From Buttiauxella gaviniae (GTDB lineage Bacteria > Pseudomonadota > Gammaproteobacteria > Enterobacterales > Enterobacteriaceae), in assembly GCF_040786275.1 (NCBI RefSeq), contig NZ_JBFMVT010000002.1, positions 4,526,001-4,590,000 of the forward strand: a stretch of DNA of 64,000 bases. The letters run 5' to 3'. The notes beneath the pieces are model-generated. The model searched no databases, was not told the origin of the DNA, and saw nothing but the letters and a program-made list of their open reading frames with translations. Below are positions 28,301 through 38,766 of the stretch, in pieces. Position 1 is the stretch's first letter. Every line of letters starts with the position of its first letter. The position numbers were made by a program, and so were the translations under genes.

Positions 28301-29002
28301 TTACTGTCCTCCGATATTCAAATACTGCGGAGCGACAGCCCCGGCAAAACGACGCTGATGGTTGCTAATTTCGGATTCACCGCAACCCGCGTCCGCCACA
28401 AATTTCACCTGCTCTTCTTCCCACACGGCATCCAGGGCCTGCGGCGTGTCATCGCGTGCTTCATCAGCGATTTGCTGAATAACGCTTTCAACCGCAACTT
28501 CACTTTGAGACAGGCCCAGCAGCACATCAAACAGTGCTGCATAGGCGCTTTCACGCTGTTTCAAACGGGCCGCCAGCAGCGCCAGAATTGGCGCTACATC
28601 TTGCAAACCACCACGCGCTTCGGCTTCATCACGCTGAGACAGATACTCAAGATACAGCGGCAGGTGGTCTGGCAGCTCACGGCTGTCGATTTCCATACCG
28701 GCTTGTTCATACTGCCCCATCAGATTCACCATCGCCTGGCCGCGATCGCGTGATTCACCGTGCACATGTTCGAACAGCAGCAAGGAGGTCGCACGACCTC
28801 TGTCGAAAAGCTCGCTGTAGCTTGCCTGGGCATCTAACAAATCACGGCTGCACAGCGTTGTGATGAAATCATTAAGCTGTGCGACCTGCTGAGGATTCAC
28901 CGCACTCCCTTCTGCCAGCGCGTCGCGGAGTTCCTGTTGATGCTGCCACAGGGCAGCATCCGGGTACTCGAGCAAACGGGAAATCACCAGAAGTTCAATC
29001 AT
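28301..29002 (-). CDS. narJ: Nitrate reductase assembly chaperone NarJ
   Basis: A 233-residue cytosolic chaperone of the TorD/NarJ family that holds apo-NarG until molybdenum cofactor and the N-terminal Fe-S cluster are inserted. The family core [21 protein letters not shown] (positions about 76-96) and [11 protein letters not shown] are visible. It is close to E. coli NarJ (236). Its ATG overlaps the narH stop by four bases. Confidence 0.96.
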   Translation of the reverse strand: MIELLVISRLLEYPDAALWQHQQELRDALAEGSAVNPQQVAQLNDFITTLCSRDLLDAQASYSELFDRGRATSLLLFEHVHGESRDRGQAMVNLMGQYEQAGMEIDSRELPDHLPLYLEYLSQRDEAEARGGLQDVAPILALLAARLKQRESAYAALFDVLLGLSQSEVAVESVIQQIADEARDDTPQALDAVWEEEQVKFVADAGCGESEISNHQRRFAGAVAPQYLNIGGQ

Positions 29003-30534
29003 GCTTTTGGCTCCGTTTTGCTGGTCACATCAATCGCGTCAATACGTTTGCTATTGAACAGATTGAATTTGCTGTCAGACCCGTGGCAACCGTCACCGAA
29101 GCTGAAGCCGCAACCGTTACGCTCAGGGAAGGCATCTGCCGCAATTTCACGATGGCTGGTTGGAATCACGAAACGATCTTCGTAGTTCGCAATCGCCAGG
29201 TAGCGGTACATTTCCTGCGCCTGGGCTTCCGTCAGGCCGACTTCTTCCAGAGCACGCGTATCGTTAATGCCTTCCACGGTTTCTGCACGTTTGTAATGAC
29301 GCATCGCCATCATACGTTTCAGAGCACGCAGAACCGGCGCGGTGTCGCCTGCGGTCAGCAGGTTCGCCAGATATTCCACAGGAATACGCAGGCTTTCTAC
29401 GTCTGGCAGAATACCGGTGTGTGGCAGCTCGCCCGCATCAGCCGCAGACTGAATGGGTGACAACGGTGGCACATACCAAACCATCGGCAGCGTGCGGTAT
29501 TCCGGGTGCAGCGGCAGAGCCAGCTTCCAGTCCATCGCCATTTTGTAAACCGGCGACTGCTGGGCGGAATCAATCACGCTCTGTGGAATGCCATCTTTCA
29601 GAGCCTGTTCGATAACCGCCGGATCGTTCGGGTTAAGGAAGATGCTCAGTTGGCGTTCATACAGATCTTTTTCGTTTTCAGTGCTTGCTGCTTCCTCAAT
29701 AGCGTCCGCATCGTAAAGCAGCACGCCGAGGTAACGGATACGGCCTACACAGGTTTCAGAGCAAACTGTTGGCATACCGGCTTCGATACGCGGATAACAG
29801 AAAATGCACTTCTCGGATTTGCCGGTTTTCCAGTTGAAGTAGATCTTTTTGTACGGGCAGCCGGTAATACACATACGCCAGCCGCGACACTTGTCCTGGT
29901 CAATCAGAACGATACCGTCTTCTTCACGCTTGTAGATCGCACCACTTGGGCAGGTTGCCGCACACGCCGGGTTCAGGCAGTGTTCGCACAGACGCGGCAG
30001 GTAAGCCATAAACGTGTTTTCGAACTGGCCGTACATCGCTTTTTGCATGTTCAGGAAGTTCTGATCTTTGGCGCGTTTTTCAAATTCGCCACCCAGGATC
30101 TCTTCCCAGTTCGGGCCCGCTTCGATCTTGTTCATACGCTGGCCGGTGATCAGCGAGCGCGGACGCGCAATCGGCTGATGCTTACCTTCCGGCGCGTTAT
30201 GCAAATGCTGGTAGTCGTAGTCAAACGGCTCGTAGTAATCATCGATACCCGGCAGATGCGGGTTAGCGAAGATTTTACCCAGCAGCATGGCGCGGTTACC
30301 CATGCGCGGCTGCAGCTTGCCGTTGATTTTACGGATCCAACCGCCTTTCCATTTTTCCTGGTTTTCCCAGTCGTTCGGATAACCGATACCCGGTTTGGTT
30401 TCCACGTTGTTAAACCACGCGTACTCCATCCCTTCACGGCTGGTCCAGACGTTTTTACAGGTCACAGAACAGGTGTGACAGCCGATGCATTTATCAAGAT
30501 TCAGCACCATGCCGACTTGTGAACGAATTTTCAT
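28999..30534 (-). CDS. narH: Respiratory nitrate reductase beta subunit
   Basis: A 511-residue electron-transfer subunit carrying one 3Fe-4S and three 4Fe-4S clusters between NarI and NarG. Cys groups are seen in DKCIGCHTCSVTCKNVW (about residues 15-31), CEHCLNPACAATCPSG, DKCRGWRMCITGCPYKK, where Trp replaces one Cys as in E. coli (the 3Fe-4S site), and KCIFCYPRIEAG with CSETCVGRIRY. The ATG overlaps the narG stop by four bases. Confidence 0.97.
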   Translation of the reverse strand: MKIRSQVGMVLNLDKCIGCHTCSVTCKNVWTSREGMEYAWFNNVETKPGIGYPNDWENQEKWKGGWIRKINGKLQPRMGNRAMLLGKIFANPHLPGIDDYYEPFDYDYQHLHNAPEGKHQPIARPRSLITGQRMNKIEAGPNWEEILGGEFEKRAKDQNFLNMQKAMYGQFENTFMAYLPRLCEHCLNPACAATCPSGAIYKREEDGIVLIDQDKCRGWRMCITGCPYKKIYFNWKTGKSEKCIFCYPRIEAGMPTVCSETCVGRIRYLGVLLYDADAIEEAASTENEKDLYERQLSIFLNPNDPAVIEQALKDGIPQSVIDSAQQSPVYKMAMDWKLALPLHPEYRTLPMVWYVPPLSPIQSAADAGELPHTGILPDVESLRIPVEYLANLLTAGDTAPVLRALKRMMAMRHYKRAETVEGINDTRALEEVGLTEAQAQEMYRYLAIANYEDRFVIPTSHREIAADAFPERNGCGFSFGDGCHGSDSKFNLFNSKRIDAIDVTSKTEPKA

Positions 30535-33500
30535 TTTACGCTCTCCTGTTTCTGGTCATTGCCTTCGCCGTCTAACCAGTTAATGTCTTTCATCTTACGT
30601 ACTACAACGAACTCATCACGGTTTGAACCTACGGTGCCGTAGTAGTTAAAGCCGTAGGCCAGTTGTGCATAGCCGCCAATCATGTGCGTTGGTTTCGGGC
30701 TAATACGGGTTACCGAGTTATGAATACCGCCGCGCTGGCCAGTAATTTCAGAACCCGGCAGGTTCACGATACGTTCCTGAGCGTGGTACATCATCGTCAT
30801 GCCTTCAGGCACACGCTGGCTCACAACCGCACGCGCCGTCAGCGCACCGTTTTTGTTGAACACTTCAATCCAGTCGTTATCTTCGATGCCCAAATCTTTG
30901 GCGTCGATTTCACTCATCCAGACAATCGGGCCGCCGCGTGACAGCGTCAGCATCAGCAAGTTATCGCTGTAGGTTGAGTGAATGCCCCATTTCTGGTGCG
31001 GCGTCAGGAAGTTCAACGCTTTCTCTGGGTTACCGTTCGATTTTTTACCCATCACGCCTTTTACAGAGCGGGTATCAATCGGTGGACGGTACACCAGCAG
31101 GCTTTCGCCAAAATCACGCATCCACTGGTGATCTTGATAAAGCTGCTGACGGCCAGACAGCGTGCGCCATGGAATCAGCTCATGCACGTTGGTGTAGCAG
31201 GCGTTATAAGACACATGTTCGTCTTCCAGGCCAGACCAGGTCGGGCTTGAGATAATTTTGCGTGGCTGAGCCTGAATATCGCGGAAGCGAATTTTCTCTT
31301 CTTCTTTCGGGATTGCCAGATGCGTGTGATCGCGTCCGGTAAATTCGCTCAGCGCAGCCCAGGCTTTCACCGCAACATGGCCGTTGGTTTCTGGCGCCAG
31401 GGTCAGGATCATTTCGGCAGCATCGATCGCCGAGTTGATCATCGGTTGACCTTTCGCCGGGCCGTCTGCCTTGGTGTAGTTCAGCTTACGCAGCAGATCC
31501 ATTTCGGTCTGGGTGTTCCAGGCGATACCTTTCCCGCCGTTACCGAGGGTTTCCATCAGTGGGCCAACGGAGGTGAAACGCTCGTAAGTTGCCGGGTAAT
31601 CACGCTCAACCACCATCAGGTGCGGTGCGGTTTTACCAGGAATCAGGTCGCATTCGCCTTTTTTCCAGTCCATCACGCCAAACGGCTGTGCCAGCTCTGC
31701 CGCGGAATCGTGCTGAATTGGCAGCGTTACTACGTCAGTTTCTTTCCCTAAGTGGCCCACGCACACTTCAGAGAATTTCTTCGCGATAGCTTTATAGATT
31801 TCCCAGTCGCTTTTTGAATCCCATGCAGGATCAACAGCCGCAGACAACGGGTGAATAAACGGATGCATATCCGAGGTATTCATGTCGTCTTTTTCATACC
31901 AGGTAGCCGTTGGCAGCACGATATCGGAGTACAGGCAGGTGCTCGACAGACGGAAGTCCAGCGTCACCACCAGATCCAGTTTGCCGTCCAGGCCGTTATC
32001 TACCCACTCAACTTCTTCCGGCATTACGCCGCCTTCTTTACCCAAGTCTTTACCCTGAATACCGTTCTCAGTACCCAGCAGGTATTTGAGCATGTATTCG
32101 TGGCCCTTACCGGAAGATCCCAGCAGGTTAGAACGCCAGACAAACAGGTTACGCGGATGGTTATTGCCCGCATCCGGCTGTTCAGCCGCGAAGCGAATTT
32201 CACCATTTTTCAGTTGCTGCGCGGTGAAATCAGCCGGGCTCATGCCAGCCGCTTTCGCTTGTGCCGCGATAGTCAACGGGTTGGTGTTGAGCTGTGGTGC
32301 GGATGGCAACCAGCCCATGCGTTCTGCACGCACGTTGAAGTCAATCAAGTGACCGCTGTAACGGGTTTTATCCGCCAGTGGGGACAACAGTTCTTCAGCC
32401 GTCAACGACTCATAACGCCATTGGCTTGAGTGGTTATAGAAGAACGAGGTGCTGTTCATATGGCGCGGTGGACGCTGCCAGTCCAGCGCGAACGCCAGTG
32501 GAGTCCAGCCGGTTTGCGGACGCAGTTTTTCCTGGCCAACATAGTGTGCCCAGCCGCCGCCGCTCTGACCCACGCAACCGCAGAAGATCAGCATATTGAT
32601 CAGACCACGGTAGTTCATATCCATGTGGAACCAGTGGTTCATACCGGCGCCAACGATGATCATGGAGCGGCCATGGGTTTTATCTGCGTTTTCTGCAAAC
32701 TCACGCGCAATGCGGATGATGTTCTGGCGAGAAACGCCGGTGATCTGCTCGGCCCACGCAGGGGTGTACGCTTTCACATCGTCGTAGCTTGTCGCGCAGT
32801 TTTCGTCGTCCAGACCGCGATCCAAACCGTAGTTGGCAAGGGTCAGGTCATAAACGGTGGTTACCAGCGCAGTAGTGCCGTCAGCCAGTTGAATACGTTT
32901 AACAGGCAGTTTGTGCATCAACACGTTATCAAGTTTAACGTTGTTGAAGTGTTCAGAACTTTCGCCGCCAAAGTATGGGAAACCGACTTCAGCGATATCG
33001 TCATGGCTGCCCAACAGACTCAGGCGCAGTTCGGCTTCTTCGCCGCTGGTGCCGTCACGCTGTTCCAGGTTCCATTTACCCTTCTCGCCCCAGCGGTAAC
33101 CGATAGAGCCGTTAGGCGCCAGTGGTTCACCGGTCTGGTTATCCAGCGCAACGGTTTTCCACTGCGGGTTATTTTCCTGGCCCAGGCCATCAACCAGGTC
33201 AGATGCACGCAGCATACGGCCTGCAGCATAGAAACCTTCGCGCTCTTCGAGCATCACCAGCATTGGCATGTCGGTATAGCGACGAACGTAATCGGTGAAG
33301 TATTGGCTTGGGTTATCAAGGTGGAACTCACGCAGCATCACGTGGCCCATCGCCAGCGCCATTGCCGCATCGGTACCTTGTTTCGGTGCCAGCCACTGGT
33401 CGCATAGCTTGGCGATTTCAGCGTAGTCCGGCGTTACCGCAACGGTTTTGGTGCCTTTGTAACGAACTTCAGTAAAGAAGTGCGCATCCGGGGTACGGGT

Positions 33501-34277
33501 CTGCGGAACGTTAGAACCCCAGGCCATGATATAGCTGGAGTTGTACCAGTCTGCGGATTCCGGAACGTCAGTCTGCTCCCCCCAGGTCATTGGCGACGCA
33601 GGTGGCAAATCGCAATACCAGTCGTAGAAGCTCAGGCAAGCCCCGCCGATCAGAGAAAGGTAGCGCGCGCCAGAGGCGTAGGAAACCATCGACATCGCGG
33701 GGATCGGAGAGAAACCGGCGATACGGTCAGGGCCGAAGGTTTTTGCGGTAAATACGTTGGCCGCAGCAATCAGCTCATTCACTTCCTGCCAGCTTGAACG
33801 CACGAAACCACCGCGTCCACGGGCTTGCTTGTAGCTTTTCGCTTTTTCTGGATCGTTAATGATGGAAGCCCATGCATCAACCGGATCGTTATGCAGGGTT
33901 TTCGCTTCACGCCACAATTTAATCAGACGCTTACGCATCAGAGGATATTTCAGGCGGTTAGCGCTGTAGAGATACCAGGAGTAGCTCGCGCCGCGAGGGC
34001 AGCCGCGTGGTTCGTGGTTTGGCATATCCGGACGAGTACGCGGATAGTCGGTTTGCTGGGTTTCCCAGGTCACCAGGCCACTTTTGACGTAAATCTTCCA
34101 GCTACAGGAGCCCGTACAGTTTACACCATGGGTGGAACGGACCACTTTATCGTGCTGCCAGCGCTGACGATAGCCTTCTTCCCAATCACGATTGGTATCG
34201 AGCAGTTGGCCATGTCCATTGGCAAAAGTTTCGCCCTTCTGTTTGAAGTAACGAAACCGGTCAAGAAATTTGCTCAT
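30531..34277 (-). CDS. narG: Respiratory nitrate reductase alpha subunit
   Basis: A 1248-residue catalytic subunit that reduces nitrate to nitrite on the cytoplasmic side using bis-MGD molybdenum. The N-terminal Fe-S site has His50, Cys54 and Cys58 in THGVNCTGSC and a later Cys in EPRGCPRGASYSW. The N-terminal RR-type remnant is only weakly Tat-like, as in E. coli. The NSSYIMAWGSN segment includes the Asp/Ser environment of the cofactor. E. coli NarG has 1247 residues. A strong FNR box and NarL heptamers lie upstream. Confidence 0.98.
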   Translation of the reverse strand: MSKFLDRFRYFKQKGETFANGHGQLLDTNRDWEEGYRQRWQHDKVVRSTHGVNCTGSCSWKIYVKSGLVTWETQQTDYPRTRPDMPNHEPRGCPRGASYSWYLYSANRLKYPLMRKRLIKLWREAKTLHNDPVDAWASIINDPEKAKSYKQARGRGGFVRSSWQEVNELIAAANVFTAKTFGPDRIAGFSPIPAMSMVSYASGARYLSLIGGACLSFYDWYCDLPPASPMTWGEQTDVPESADWYNSSYIMAWGSNVPQTRTPDAHFFTEVRYKGTKTVAVTPDYAEIAKLCDQWLAPKQGTDAAMALAMGHVMLREFHLDNPSQYFTDYVRRYTDMPMLVMLEEREGFYAAGRMLRASDLVDGLGQENNPQWKTVALDNQTGEPLAPNGSIGYRWGEKGKWNLEQRDGTSGEEAELRLSLLGSHDDIAEVGFPYFGGESSEHFNNVKLDNVLMHKLPVKRIQLADGTTALVTTVYDLTLANYGLDRGLDDENCATSYDDVKAYTPAWAEQITGVSRQNIIRIAREFAENADKTHGRSMIIVGAGMNHWFHMDMNYRGLINMLIFCGCVGQSGGGWAHYVGQEKLRPQTGWTPLAFALDWQRPPRHMNSTSFFYNHSSQWRYESLTAEELLSPLADKTRYSGHLIDFNVRAERMGWLPSAPQLNTNPLTIAAQAKAAGMSPADFTAQQLKNGEIRFAAEQPDAGNNHPRNLFVWRSNLLGSSGKGHEYMLKYLLGTENGIQGKDLGKEGGVMPEEVEWVDNGLDGKLDLVVTLDFRLSSTCLYSDIVLPTATWYEKDDMNTSDMHPFIHPLSAAVDPAWDSKSDWEIYKAIAKKFSEVCVGHLGKETDVVTLPIQHDSAAELAQPFGVMDWKKGECDLIPGKTAPHLMVVERDYPATYERFTSVGPLMETLGNGGKGIAWNTQTEMDLLRKLNYTKADGPAKGQPMINSAIDAAEMILTLAPETNGHVAVKAWAALSEFTGRDHTHLAIPKEEEKIRFRDIQAQPRKIISSPTWSGLEDEHVSYNACYTNVHELIPWRTLSGRQQLYQDHQWMRDFGESLLVYRPPIDTRSVKGVMGKKSNGNPEKALNFLTPHQKWGIHSTYSDNLLMLTLSRGGPIVWMSEIDAKDLGIEDNDWIEVFNKNGALTARAVVSQRVPEGMTMMYHAQERIVNLPGSEITGQRGGIHNSVTRISPKPTHMIGGYAQLAYGFNYYGTVGSNRDEFVVVRKMKDINWLDGEGNDQKQESVK

Positions 34278-34371
34278 CGGGGTTCTCCTGATGTGGAGCC
34301 TTGAGGCTCTATCTTATTAATACGACATTGCTGAATTGCGGGCACGGTAACTCGCTCATATGACGGGATAA

Positions 34372-34385
34372 TTGATAACGATCAA
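34372..34385 (-). promoter_or_regulatory. FNR box of narG
   Basis: Perfect TTGAT-N4-ATCAA; on the minus strand TTGATCGTTATCAA, the same 14 bases as the E. coli narG site. It centres about 100 bases before the narG start, which puts a start site near 34337 if FNR sits at -41.5. Confidence 0.9.
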
Positions 34386-34520
34386 CTGAGGCTAAGGATG
34401 CCAGACGCAAAAACGGTGGATATACCACCAAAGTGGCAATCAACAAAAATAGACTAAACGATTGATATTAAATGGTTTTGTCAGGCTAATTTTGCATTGA
34501 AGGAGTAGTAAATTCGCCAG

Positions 34521-34537
34521 ACGGGTATTAAGGGGTA
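34521..34537 (-). promoter_or_regulatory. Upstream NarL heptamers of narG
   Basis: On the minus strand TACCCCT (34531-34537) and TACCCGT (34521-34527) match the NarL consensus TACYYMT at seven and six positions. They lie about 190 bases upstream of the inferred narG start site, where E. coli has its high-affinity NarL site (near -195). Confidence 0.7.
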
Positions 34538-34577
34538 AGTGCTCCTTTTTGAGCCCTTCCACACACAAATTTGGAGT

Positions 34578-34603
34578 AAAAAAAAGCGCGACCGAAGCCG
34601 CGC
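34578..34603 (-). terminator. narK terminator
   Basis: On the minus strand GCGCG (with GC extension), loop and CGCGC followed by eight Ts, 26 bases downstream of narK. Confidence 0.85.
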
Positions 34604-34628
34604 AAGGGATAACCAAAAGGTCAAAAGG

Positions 34629-36020
34629 TTACTGTGCTGACTTACGGCCATACACGGCCCAGGTAATCACCACACAAAGAATGTAAAACACCAGGAACAC
34701 TTTCATTGCATCAGCCGGAGAGCCGGTCAGTGCCAGTGAAGTCCCAAATGCTTTTGGAATAAAGAAACCGCCAATCGCGCCAATCGCCGAGATAAAGCCT
34801 AATGCAGCCGCGGTATCCGTTGCCGCTGCACGCAGCGCCTGCTCTTCACTCCCGCCCTGCGCTTTCACGCGGTCCATGGTCAACTTACGGAAAATCACGG
34901 AGATCATCTGGAAGGTAGAACCACTCCCCAGGCCTGAGGTCAGGAACAGCATCAGGAACACGCCAAAGAAAGCGATGAAGTTCCCGCCGACGCCATTGTG
35001 TGGCAGCGTGGTAAACAGCAATGCGCTAAAGATCGCCATCACGATGAAGTTATACAGCGAAACGCGCGTCCCGCCCCAGCGGTCAGAAATCGCCCCACCC
35101 GCAGAACGCGCCAGCGCGCCAATCAGCGGGCCGAAGAAAGCGAAATGCAGAATGTTAACGTCCGGGAACTGAGTTTTTGCCAGCATCGCAAAACCGGCAG
35201 AAAAGCCGATGAACGAGCCAAAAGTCGCCAGGTAAAGCAGGCCCATGATCCACAGGTGAACGCGTTTGAGTACTGGCAACTGCGCTTTTAAAGACGCTTT
35301 AGAGGTTGCCAAATCGTTCATACCAAACCAGGCCGCAATGGTCAGAATTGCCAGGAACGGCACCCACACCCACGCCGCGTTTTCCAGGTACAGCATGGAA
35401 CCATCTGTCTGCTCAACGCCCGTACCACCAAAGACTGCGAACATGGAGAGCGAAATCGCCAGCGGAGCCAGCAACTGCATTACGCTCACGCCCAGGTTAC
35501 CCAGACCGCCGTTCAGACCCAGCGCCCCGCCCTGTTTTGATTTCGGGAAGAAGAAGCTGATGTTCGCCATGCTGGAGGCAAAGTTTGCCCCAGCAAAACC
35601 ACACAGTAACGCAATGGTGATGAACACGCTAAACGGCGTCGTCGGGTCTTGCACGGCAAAGCCTAACCACACGCATGGAATAATCAAAATCCCGGTGCTG
35701 AACGCCGTCCAGCGACGACCGCCAAATACCGGCACCATAAAGGCGTACGGCACGCGCAGCAATGCACCAGAAACTGACGGCAGCGCAGTCAGCATAAACA
35801 GTTGGTCAGTGGTGAAGTTAAAACCCACTTTATTCAGGTTCACCGCAACCGCACTGAACAGCATCCAGACGCAGAACGCTAACAGCAGGCAAGGAACGGA
35901 AATCCATAAGTTGCGACGGGCAATCGGATGACCGGTAGTTTGCCAAAACGCCGGCTCTTCTGGACGCCATTCGGTAATAAGCGATCCCGTTTTTTGACTA
36001 TTCGCGGGAGACTGAGACAT
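34629..36020 (-). CDS. narK: Nitrate/nitrite transporter NarK
   Basis: A 463-residue inner-membrane MFS carrier, the E. coli length, that exchanges nitrate for nitrite in anaerobic respiration. About 12 helices are predicted. The two nitrate-signature motifs are visible: GFAGANFASSMANISFFFPK (about residues 163-182) and GLGSGSTFQMISVIFRKLTM in the second half. The start at 36020 (MSQSPANSQK) has GAGGTG seven bases upstream and restores the E. coli length. It is divergent from narX across a shared FNR/NarL region. Confidence 0.97.
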   Translation of the reverse strand: MSQSPANSQKTGSLITEWRPEEPAFWQTTGHPIARRNLWISVPCLLLAFCVWMLFSAVAVNLNKVGFNFTTDQLFMLTALPSVSGALLRVPYAFMVPVFGGRRWTAFSTGILIIPCVWLGFAVQDPTTPFSVFITIALLCGFAGANFASSMANISFFFPKSKQGGALGLNGGLGNLGVSVMQLLAPLAISLSMFAVFGGTGVEQTDGSMLYLENAAWVWVPFLAILTIAAWFGMNDLATSKASLKAQLPVLKRVHLWIMGLLYLATFGSFIGFSAGFAMLAKTQFPDVNILHFAFFGPLIGALARSAGGAISDRWGGTRVSLYNFIVMAIFSALLFTTLPHNGVGGNFIAFFGVFLMLFLTSGLGSGSTFQMISVIFRKLTMDRVKAQGGSEEQALRAAATDTAAALGFISAIGAIGGFFIPKAFGTSLALTGSPADAMKVFLVFYILCVVITWAVYGRKSAQ

Positions 36021-36081
36021 AAACACCTCATAAAGAGTGAGAGTAATGGCCGCCACATTAGGTGCTAATGACGAATAAAAG

Positions 36082-36095
36082 TTGATGTGAATCAA
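36082..36095 (-). promoter_or_regulatory. FNR box of narK
   Basis: TTGATGTGAATCAA is a perfect TTGAT-N4-ATCAA site, 62 bases before the narK start codon, so a start site near 36047 is expected. A NarL-like heptamer on the minus strand, TACCCAC (36142-36148), lies about 100 bases further upstream of that start site. Confidence 0.85.
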
Positions 36096-36252
36096 GGGAT
36101 AAGCTATCTGAATGGCGCTTAAAAAATCGCCATCACTCTTTGTGGGTAAGAATAAAAAAGGAAAATTGCCTGACTTTTCACATGGCTGATAGCGGGTGTT
36201 AGAGGTCTCACACTGTCACATGCCACCTCTGGCAATTTGTAGGTAATCCCGA

Positions 36253-36277
36253 AGGGGTATGGGTATACTCCAGGGTA
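36253..36277. promoter_or_regulatory. NarL heptamer cluster between narK and narX
   Basis: Four overlapping or adjoining NarL-like heptamers: minus TACCCCT (36253-36259), minus TACCCAT (36259-36265), plus TACTCCA (36266-36272) and minus TACCCTG (36271-36277). They are 50-75 bases before narX and could serve both divergent genes. Confidence 0.6.
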
Positions 36278-36327
36278 TGTCTGAGAATACCGTTCTGGCT
36301 TTCCGTCGCCCCGGAGTTCACTTGTCA

Positions 36328-38112
36328 ATGTTAAAGCGCCTGCTGTCCCCTCTCACTCTGTTCAACCAACTGGCATTAATCGTGCTTGTGTTGGCGTTGC
36401 TGGGTGTCGCGGGAATGAGCCTCGCGGGCTGGCTGGGGCAAGGTATTCTTGGCAATGCGCACGCGATCAATAAAGCCGGTTCTATGCGCATGCAAAGCTA
36501 CCGTCTGCTGGCCGCCATCCCGCTTACCGAAAAAGACAATGCGCTGTTTGAAGAGATGGAAAAAACCACCTGGAGCGAAGATCTCCAGGTCGCAGCGCTG
36601 CGGGATGGGCAGCAAGATAAACTCGCCGCCCTGCAAAAATACTGGCGTGATGAGCTAGAGCCCGCGCTGCGTCATGCGCAAAACCCCGAACAGGTTCAGC
36701 CCCACGTTGCCAGTTTTGTCTCGCGCATCGATGAGCTGGTGACCATCTTCGATCACACCACCGAAGCGCGTCTGCACCGTGTTATCCAGCTACAACTGGG
36801 TATGGCGGCGGTAATGGGTCTGCTGATTATCTTTACCGTCATTTGGTTACGTAAACGGCTTTTACGACCATGGCGGCAATTGTTAGCGATGTCGCGAGCG
36901 ATTGGTCACCGGGATTTTACCCACCGCGTGAACATTCCCGGCGGTAACGAAATGGCGACGCTGGGCCTTGCACTGAACAGTATGTCTTCGGAACTGGCTG
37001 GCAGCTACGCAAGCCTTGAGCAGCGCGTACGCGAGAAAACCGCCGGGCTTGAGCAGAAAAACCAGATCCTGTCGTTTCTTTATCAGGCCAACCGCCGCCT
37101 GCATTCCCAGGCTCCGCTTTGCCAGCGCTTGTCGCCCGTGCTGAGTGAACTGCAGCATTTAACGCCGCTGCGCAATATCGAGCTGCGCGTCTACGAATAT
37201 GAAGACGAAGAGAATTACGAAGAGTTTACCTACCAGCCAGACAGCAGTTGTGACGCGCAGGGGTGTAACCTTTGCCCGCGCGGCCCGGCGCTGGAGCCTT
37301 GCGAAACCACCGCGCAAAAATGGCGTTTGACTGACAACCATATTCAATATGGCCTGGTCCTGGCGCAATTACCGGTTGGCAGCAGCCTAACGCACGATCA
37401 ACAGCAGTTGATATTAACGCTGATGGAGCAGCTAACCGCAACGCTGGCGCTGGAGCGGCAGTACGAACATCAACAGCAGTTAGTGGTGATGGAAGAGCGC
37501 TCGGCTATTGCCCGCGAGCTACACGACTCCATCGCTCAGTCCCTCTCTTGCCTGAAAATGCAGGTGAGCTGTTTGCAAATGCAGGGGGCGTCATTGCCTG
37601 CCGAAATGCAAAACTTACTCGGCCAGATGCGCAGTGAACTGAACACGTCATGGCGACAACTCCGCGAATTGCTGACAACGTTTCGTCTGCAATTAATTGA
37701 GCCTGGGCTGCGCCCTGCGCTGGAATCAAGCTGCCGTGAATTCAGTGAAAAACTGGGCTTTCCGGTCCAGCTTGATTACCAGGTTCCGCCGCGTCTGGTG
37801 CCGTCCTATCAGGCCATTCATATGGTGCAGATCGCCCGTGAAGCGCTGAATAACAGTCTGAAACATGCCGGTGCCACCGAATGTGGCGTCAGCGTGATAT
37901 ATCGCGATAACCAAATTACGTTAACCATATGGGATAACGGCTGTGGCATTCCTGAAAACGGCGAACGCCGCAATCATTACGGCCTTATTATCATGCGAGA
38001 CCGCGCGCAAAGCCTGAAAGGCGACTGCCAGGTGCGAGCCCGCCCAAATGGTGGTACCCAGGTCATCGTGAGTTTCATCCCCGAAATAGCTACAGGAGCA
38101 AATCATGAGTAA
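36328..38112 (+). CDS. narX: Nitrate/nitrite sensor histidine kinase NarX
   Basis: A 594-residue inner-membrane kinase close to E. coli NarX (598). Two membrane helices (about 15-37 and 150-172) flank the periplasmic domain with the nitrate-binding P-box ([13 protein letters not shown], Arg54 and Arg59). HAMP, a Cys-rich central module ([12 protein letters not shown]) and the HPK7-type transmitter follow, with the phospho-acceptor His in [13 protein letters not shown] near 395 and the N/G box in [17 protein letters not shown]. The start at 36328 (MLKRLLSP) matches E. coli. The stop overlaps narL by eight bases. Confidence 0.97.
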   Translation: MLKRLLSPLTLFNQLALIVLVLALLGVAGMSLAGWLGQGILGNAHAINKAGSMRMQSYRLLAAIPLTEKDNALFEEMEKTTWSEDLQVAALRDGQQDKLAALQKYWRDELEPALRHAQNPEQVQPHVASFVSRIDELVTIFDHTTEARLHRVIQLQLGMAAVMGLLIIFTVIWLRKRLLRPWRQLLAMSRAIGHRDFTHRVNIPGGNEMATLGLALNSMSSELAGSYASLEQRVREKTAGLEQKNQILSFLYQANRRLHSQAPLCQRLSPVLSELQHLTPLRNIELRVYEYEDEENYEEFTYQPDSSCDAQGCNLCPRGPALEPCETTAQKWRLTDNHIQYGLVLAQLPVGSSLTHDQQQLILTLMEQLTATLALERQYEHQQQLVVMEERSAIARELHDSIAQSLSCLKMQVSCLQMQGASLPAEMQNLLGQMRSELNTSWRQLRELLTTFRLQLIEPGLRPALESSCREFSEKLGFPVQLDYQVPPRLVPSYQAIHMVQIAREALNNSLKHAGATECGVSVIYRDNQITLTIWDNGCGIPENGERRNHYGLIIMRDRAQSLKGDCQVRARPNGGTQVIVSFIPEIATGANHE

Positions 38113-38755
38113 CCCCGAAGCCTCAACCATCTTGCTAATAGATGATCATCCCATGCTACGGACTGGCGTCAAACAGCTTATTAGCATGGCGCCGGAGCTG
38201 GTCGTCATTGGTGAAGCAGGCAACGGAGAACAAGGCGTACAGCTTGCCGAAGAGTTAGATCCCGATCTGATTTTGCTGGATTTGAATATGCCAGGTATGA
38301 ACGGTCTGGAAACGCTGGATTGCCTGCGCGAAAAACCGCTGTCTGGCCGCATCGTGGTATTCAGCGTTTCAAACCATGAAGAAGATGTGGTTACCGCCCT
38401 GAAAAGAGGCGCTGACGGTTATCTGTTAAAAGACATGGAACCGGAAGATTTGCTCAAAGCCCTTCAACAAGCGGCAACGGGCGAAATGGTTCTGAGCGAA
38501 GCGCTGACGCCGGTACTGGCGGCAAGTTTACGTGCTAACCGCGCCACCTCTGACCGCGACGTCAACCTGCTCACCCCGCGCGAGCGCGATATTCTGAAGC
38601 TCATCGCCCAGGGTTTGCCGAATAAAATGATCGCCCGTCGTCTGGATATCACCGAAAGTACGGTGAAAGTTCACGTGAAGCATCTGCTTAAAAAGATGAA
38701 ACTTAAATCGCGCGTTGAAGCGGCGGTATGGGTTCATCAGGATCGTATTTTTTAA
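38105..38755 (+). CDS. narL: Nitrate/nitrite response regulator NarL
   Basis: A 216-residue regulator, the E. coli length. The receiver domain has Asp13/14, the phosphoacceptor Asp59 in [12 protein letters not shown], and Lys near 109. The LuxR-type HTH (about residues 150-216; [27 protein letters not shown]) recognises TACYYMT heptamers of the kind seen before narG, narK/narX and adhE. Its ATG overlaps the narX stop, indicating coupled expression. Confidence 0.98.
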   Translation: MSNPEASTILLIDDHPMLRTGVKQLISMAPELVVIGEAGNGEQGVQLAEELDPDLILLDLNMPGMNGLETLDCLREKPLSGRIVVFSVSNHEEDVVTALKRGADGYLLKDMEPEDLLKALQQAATGEMVLSEALTPVLAASLRANRATSDRDVNLLTPRERDILKLIAQGLPNKMIARRLDITESTVKVHVKHLLKKMKLKSRVEAAVWVHQDRIF

Positions 38756-38766
38756 GATGCCACACG

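Noticed and set aside
29506-30522. 338-codon frame antisense to narH
   Set aside because: narH is fully supported with its Fe-S motifs; the antisense frame has no ribosome site.
32430-33407. 325-codon open frame antisense to narG
   Set aside because: It is a shadow of narG codon structure; no ribosome site and a composition typical of an antisense frame.
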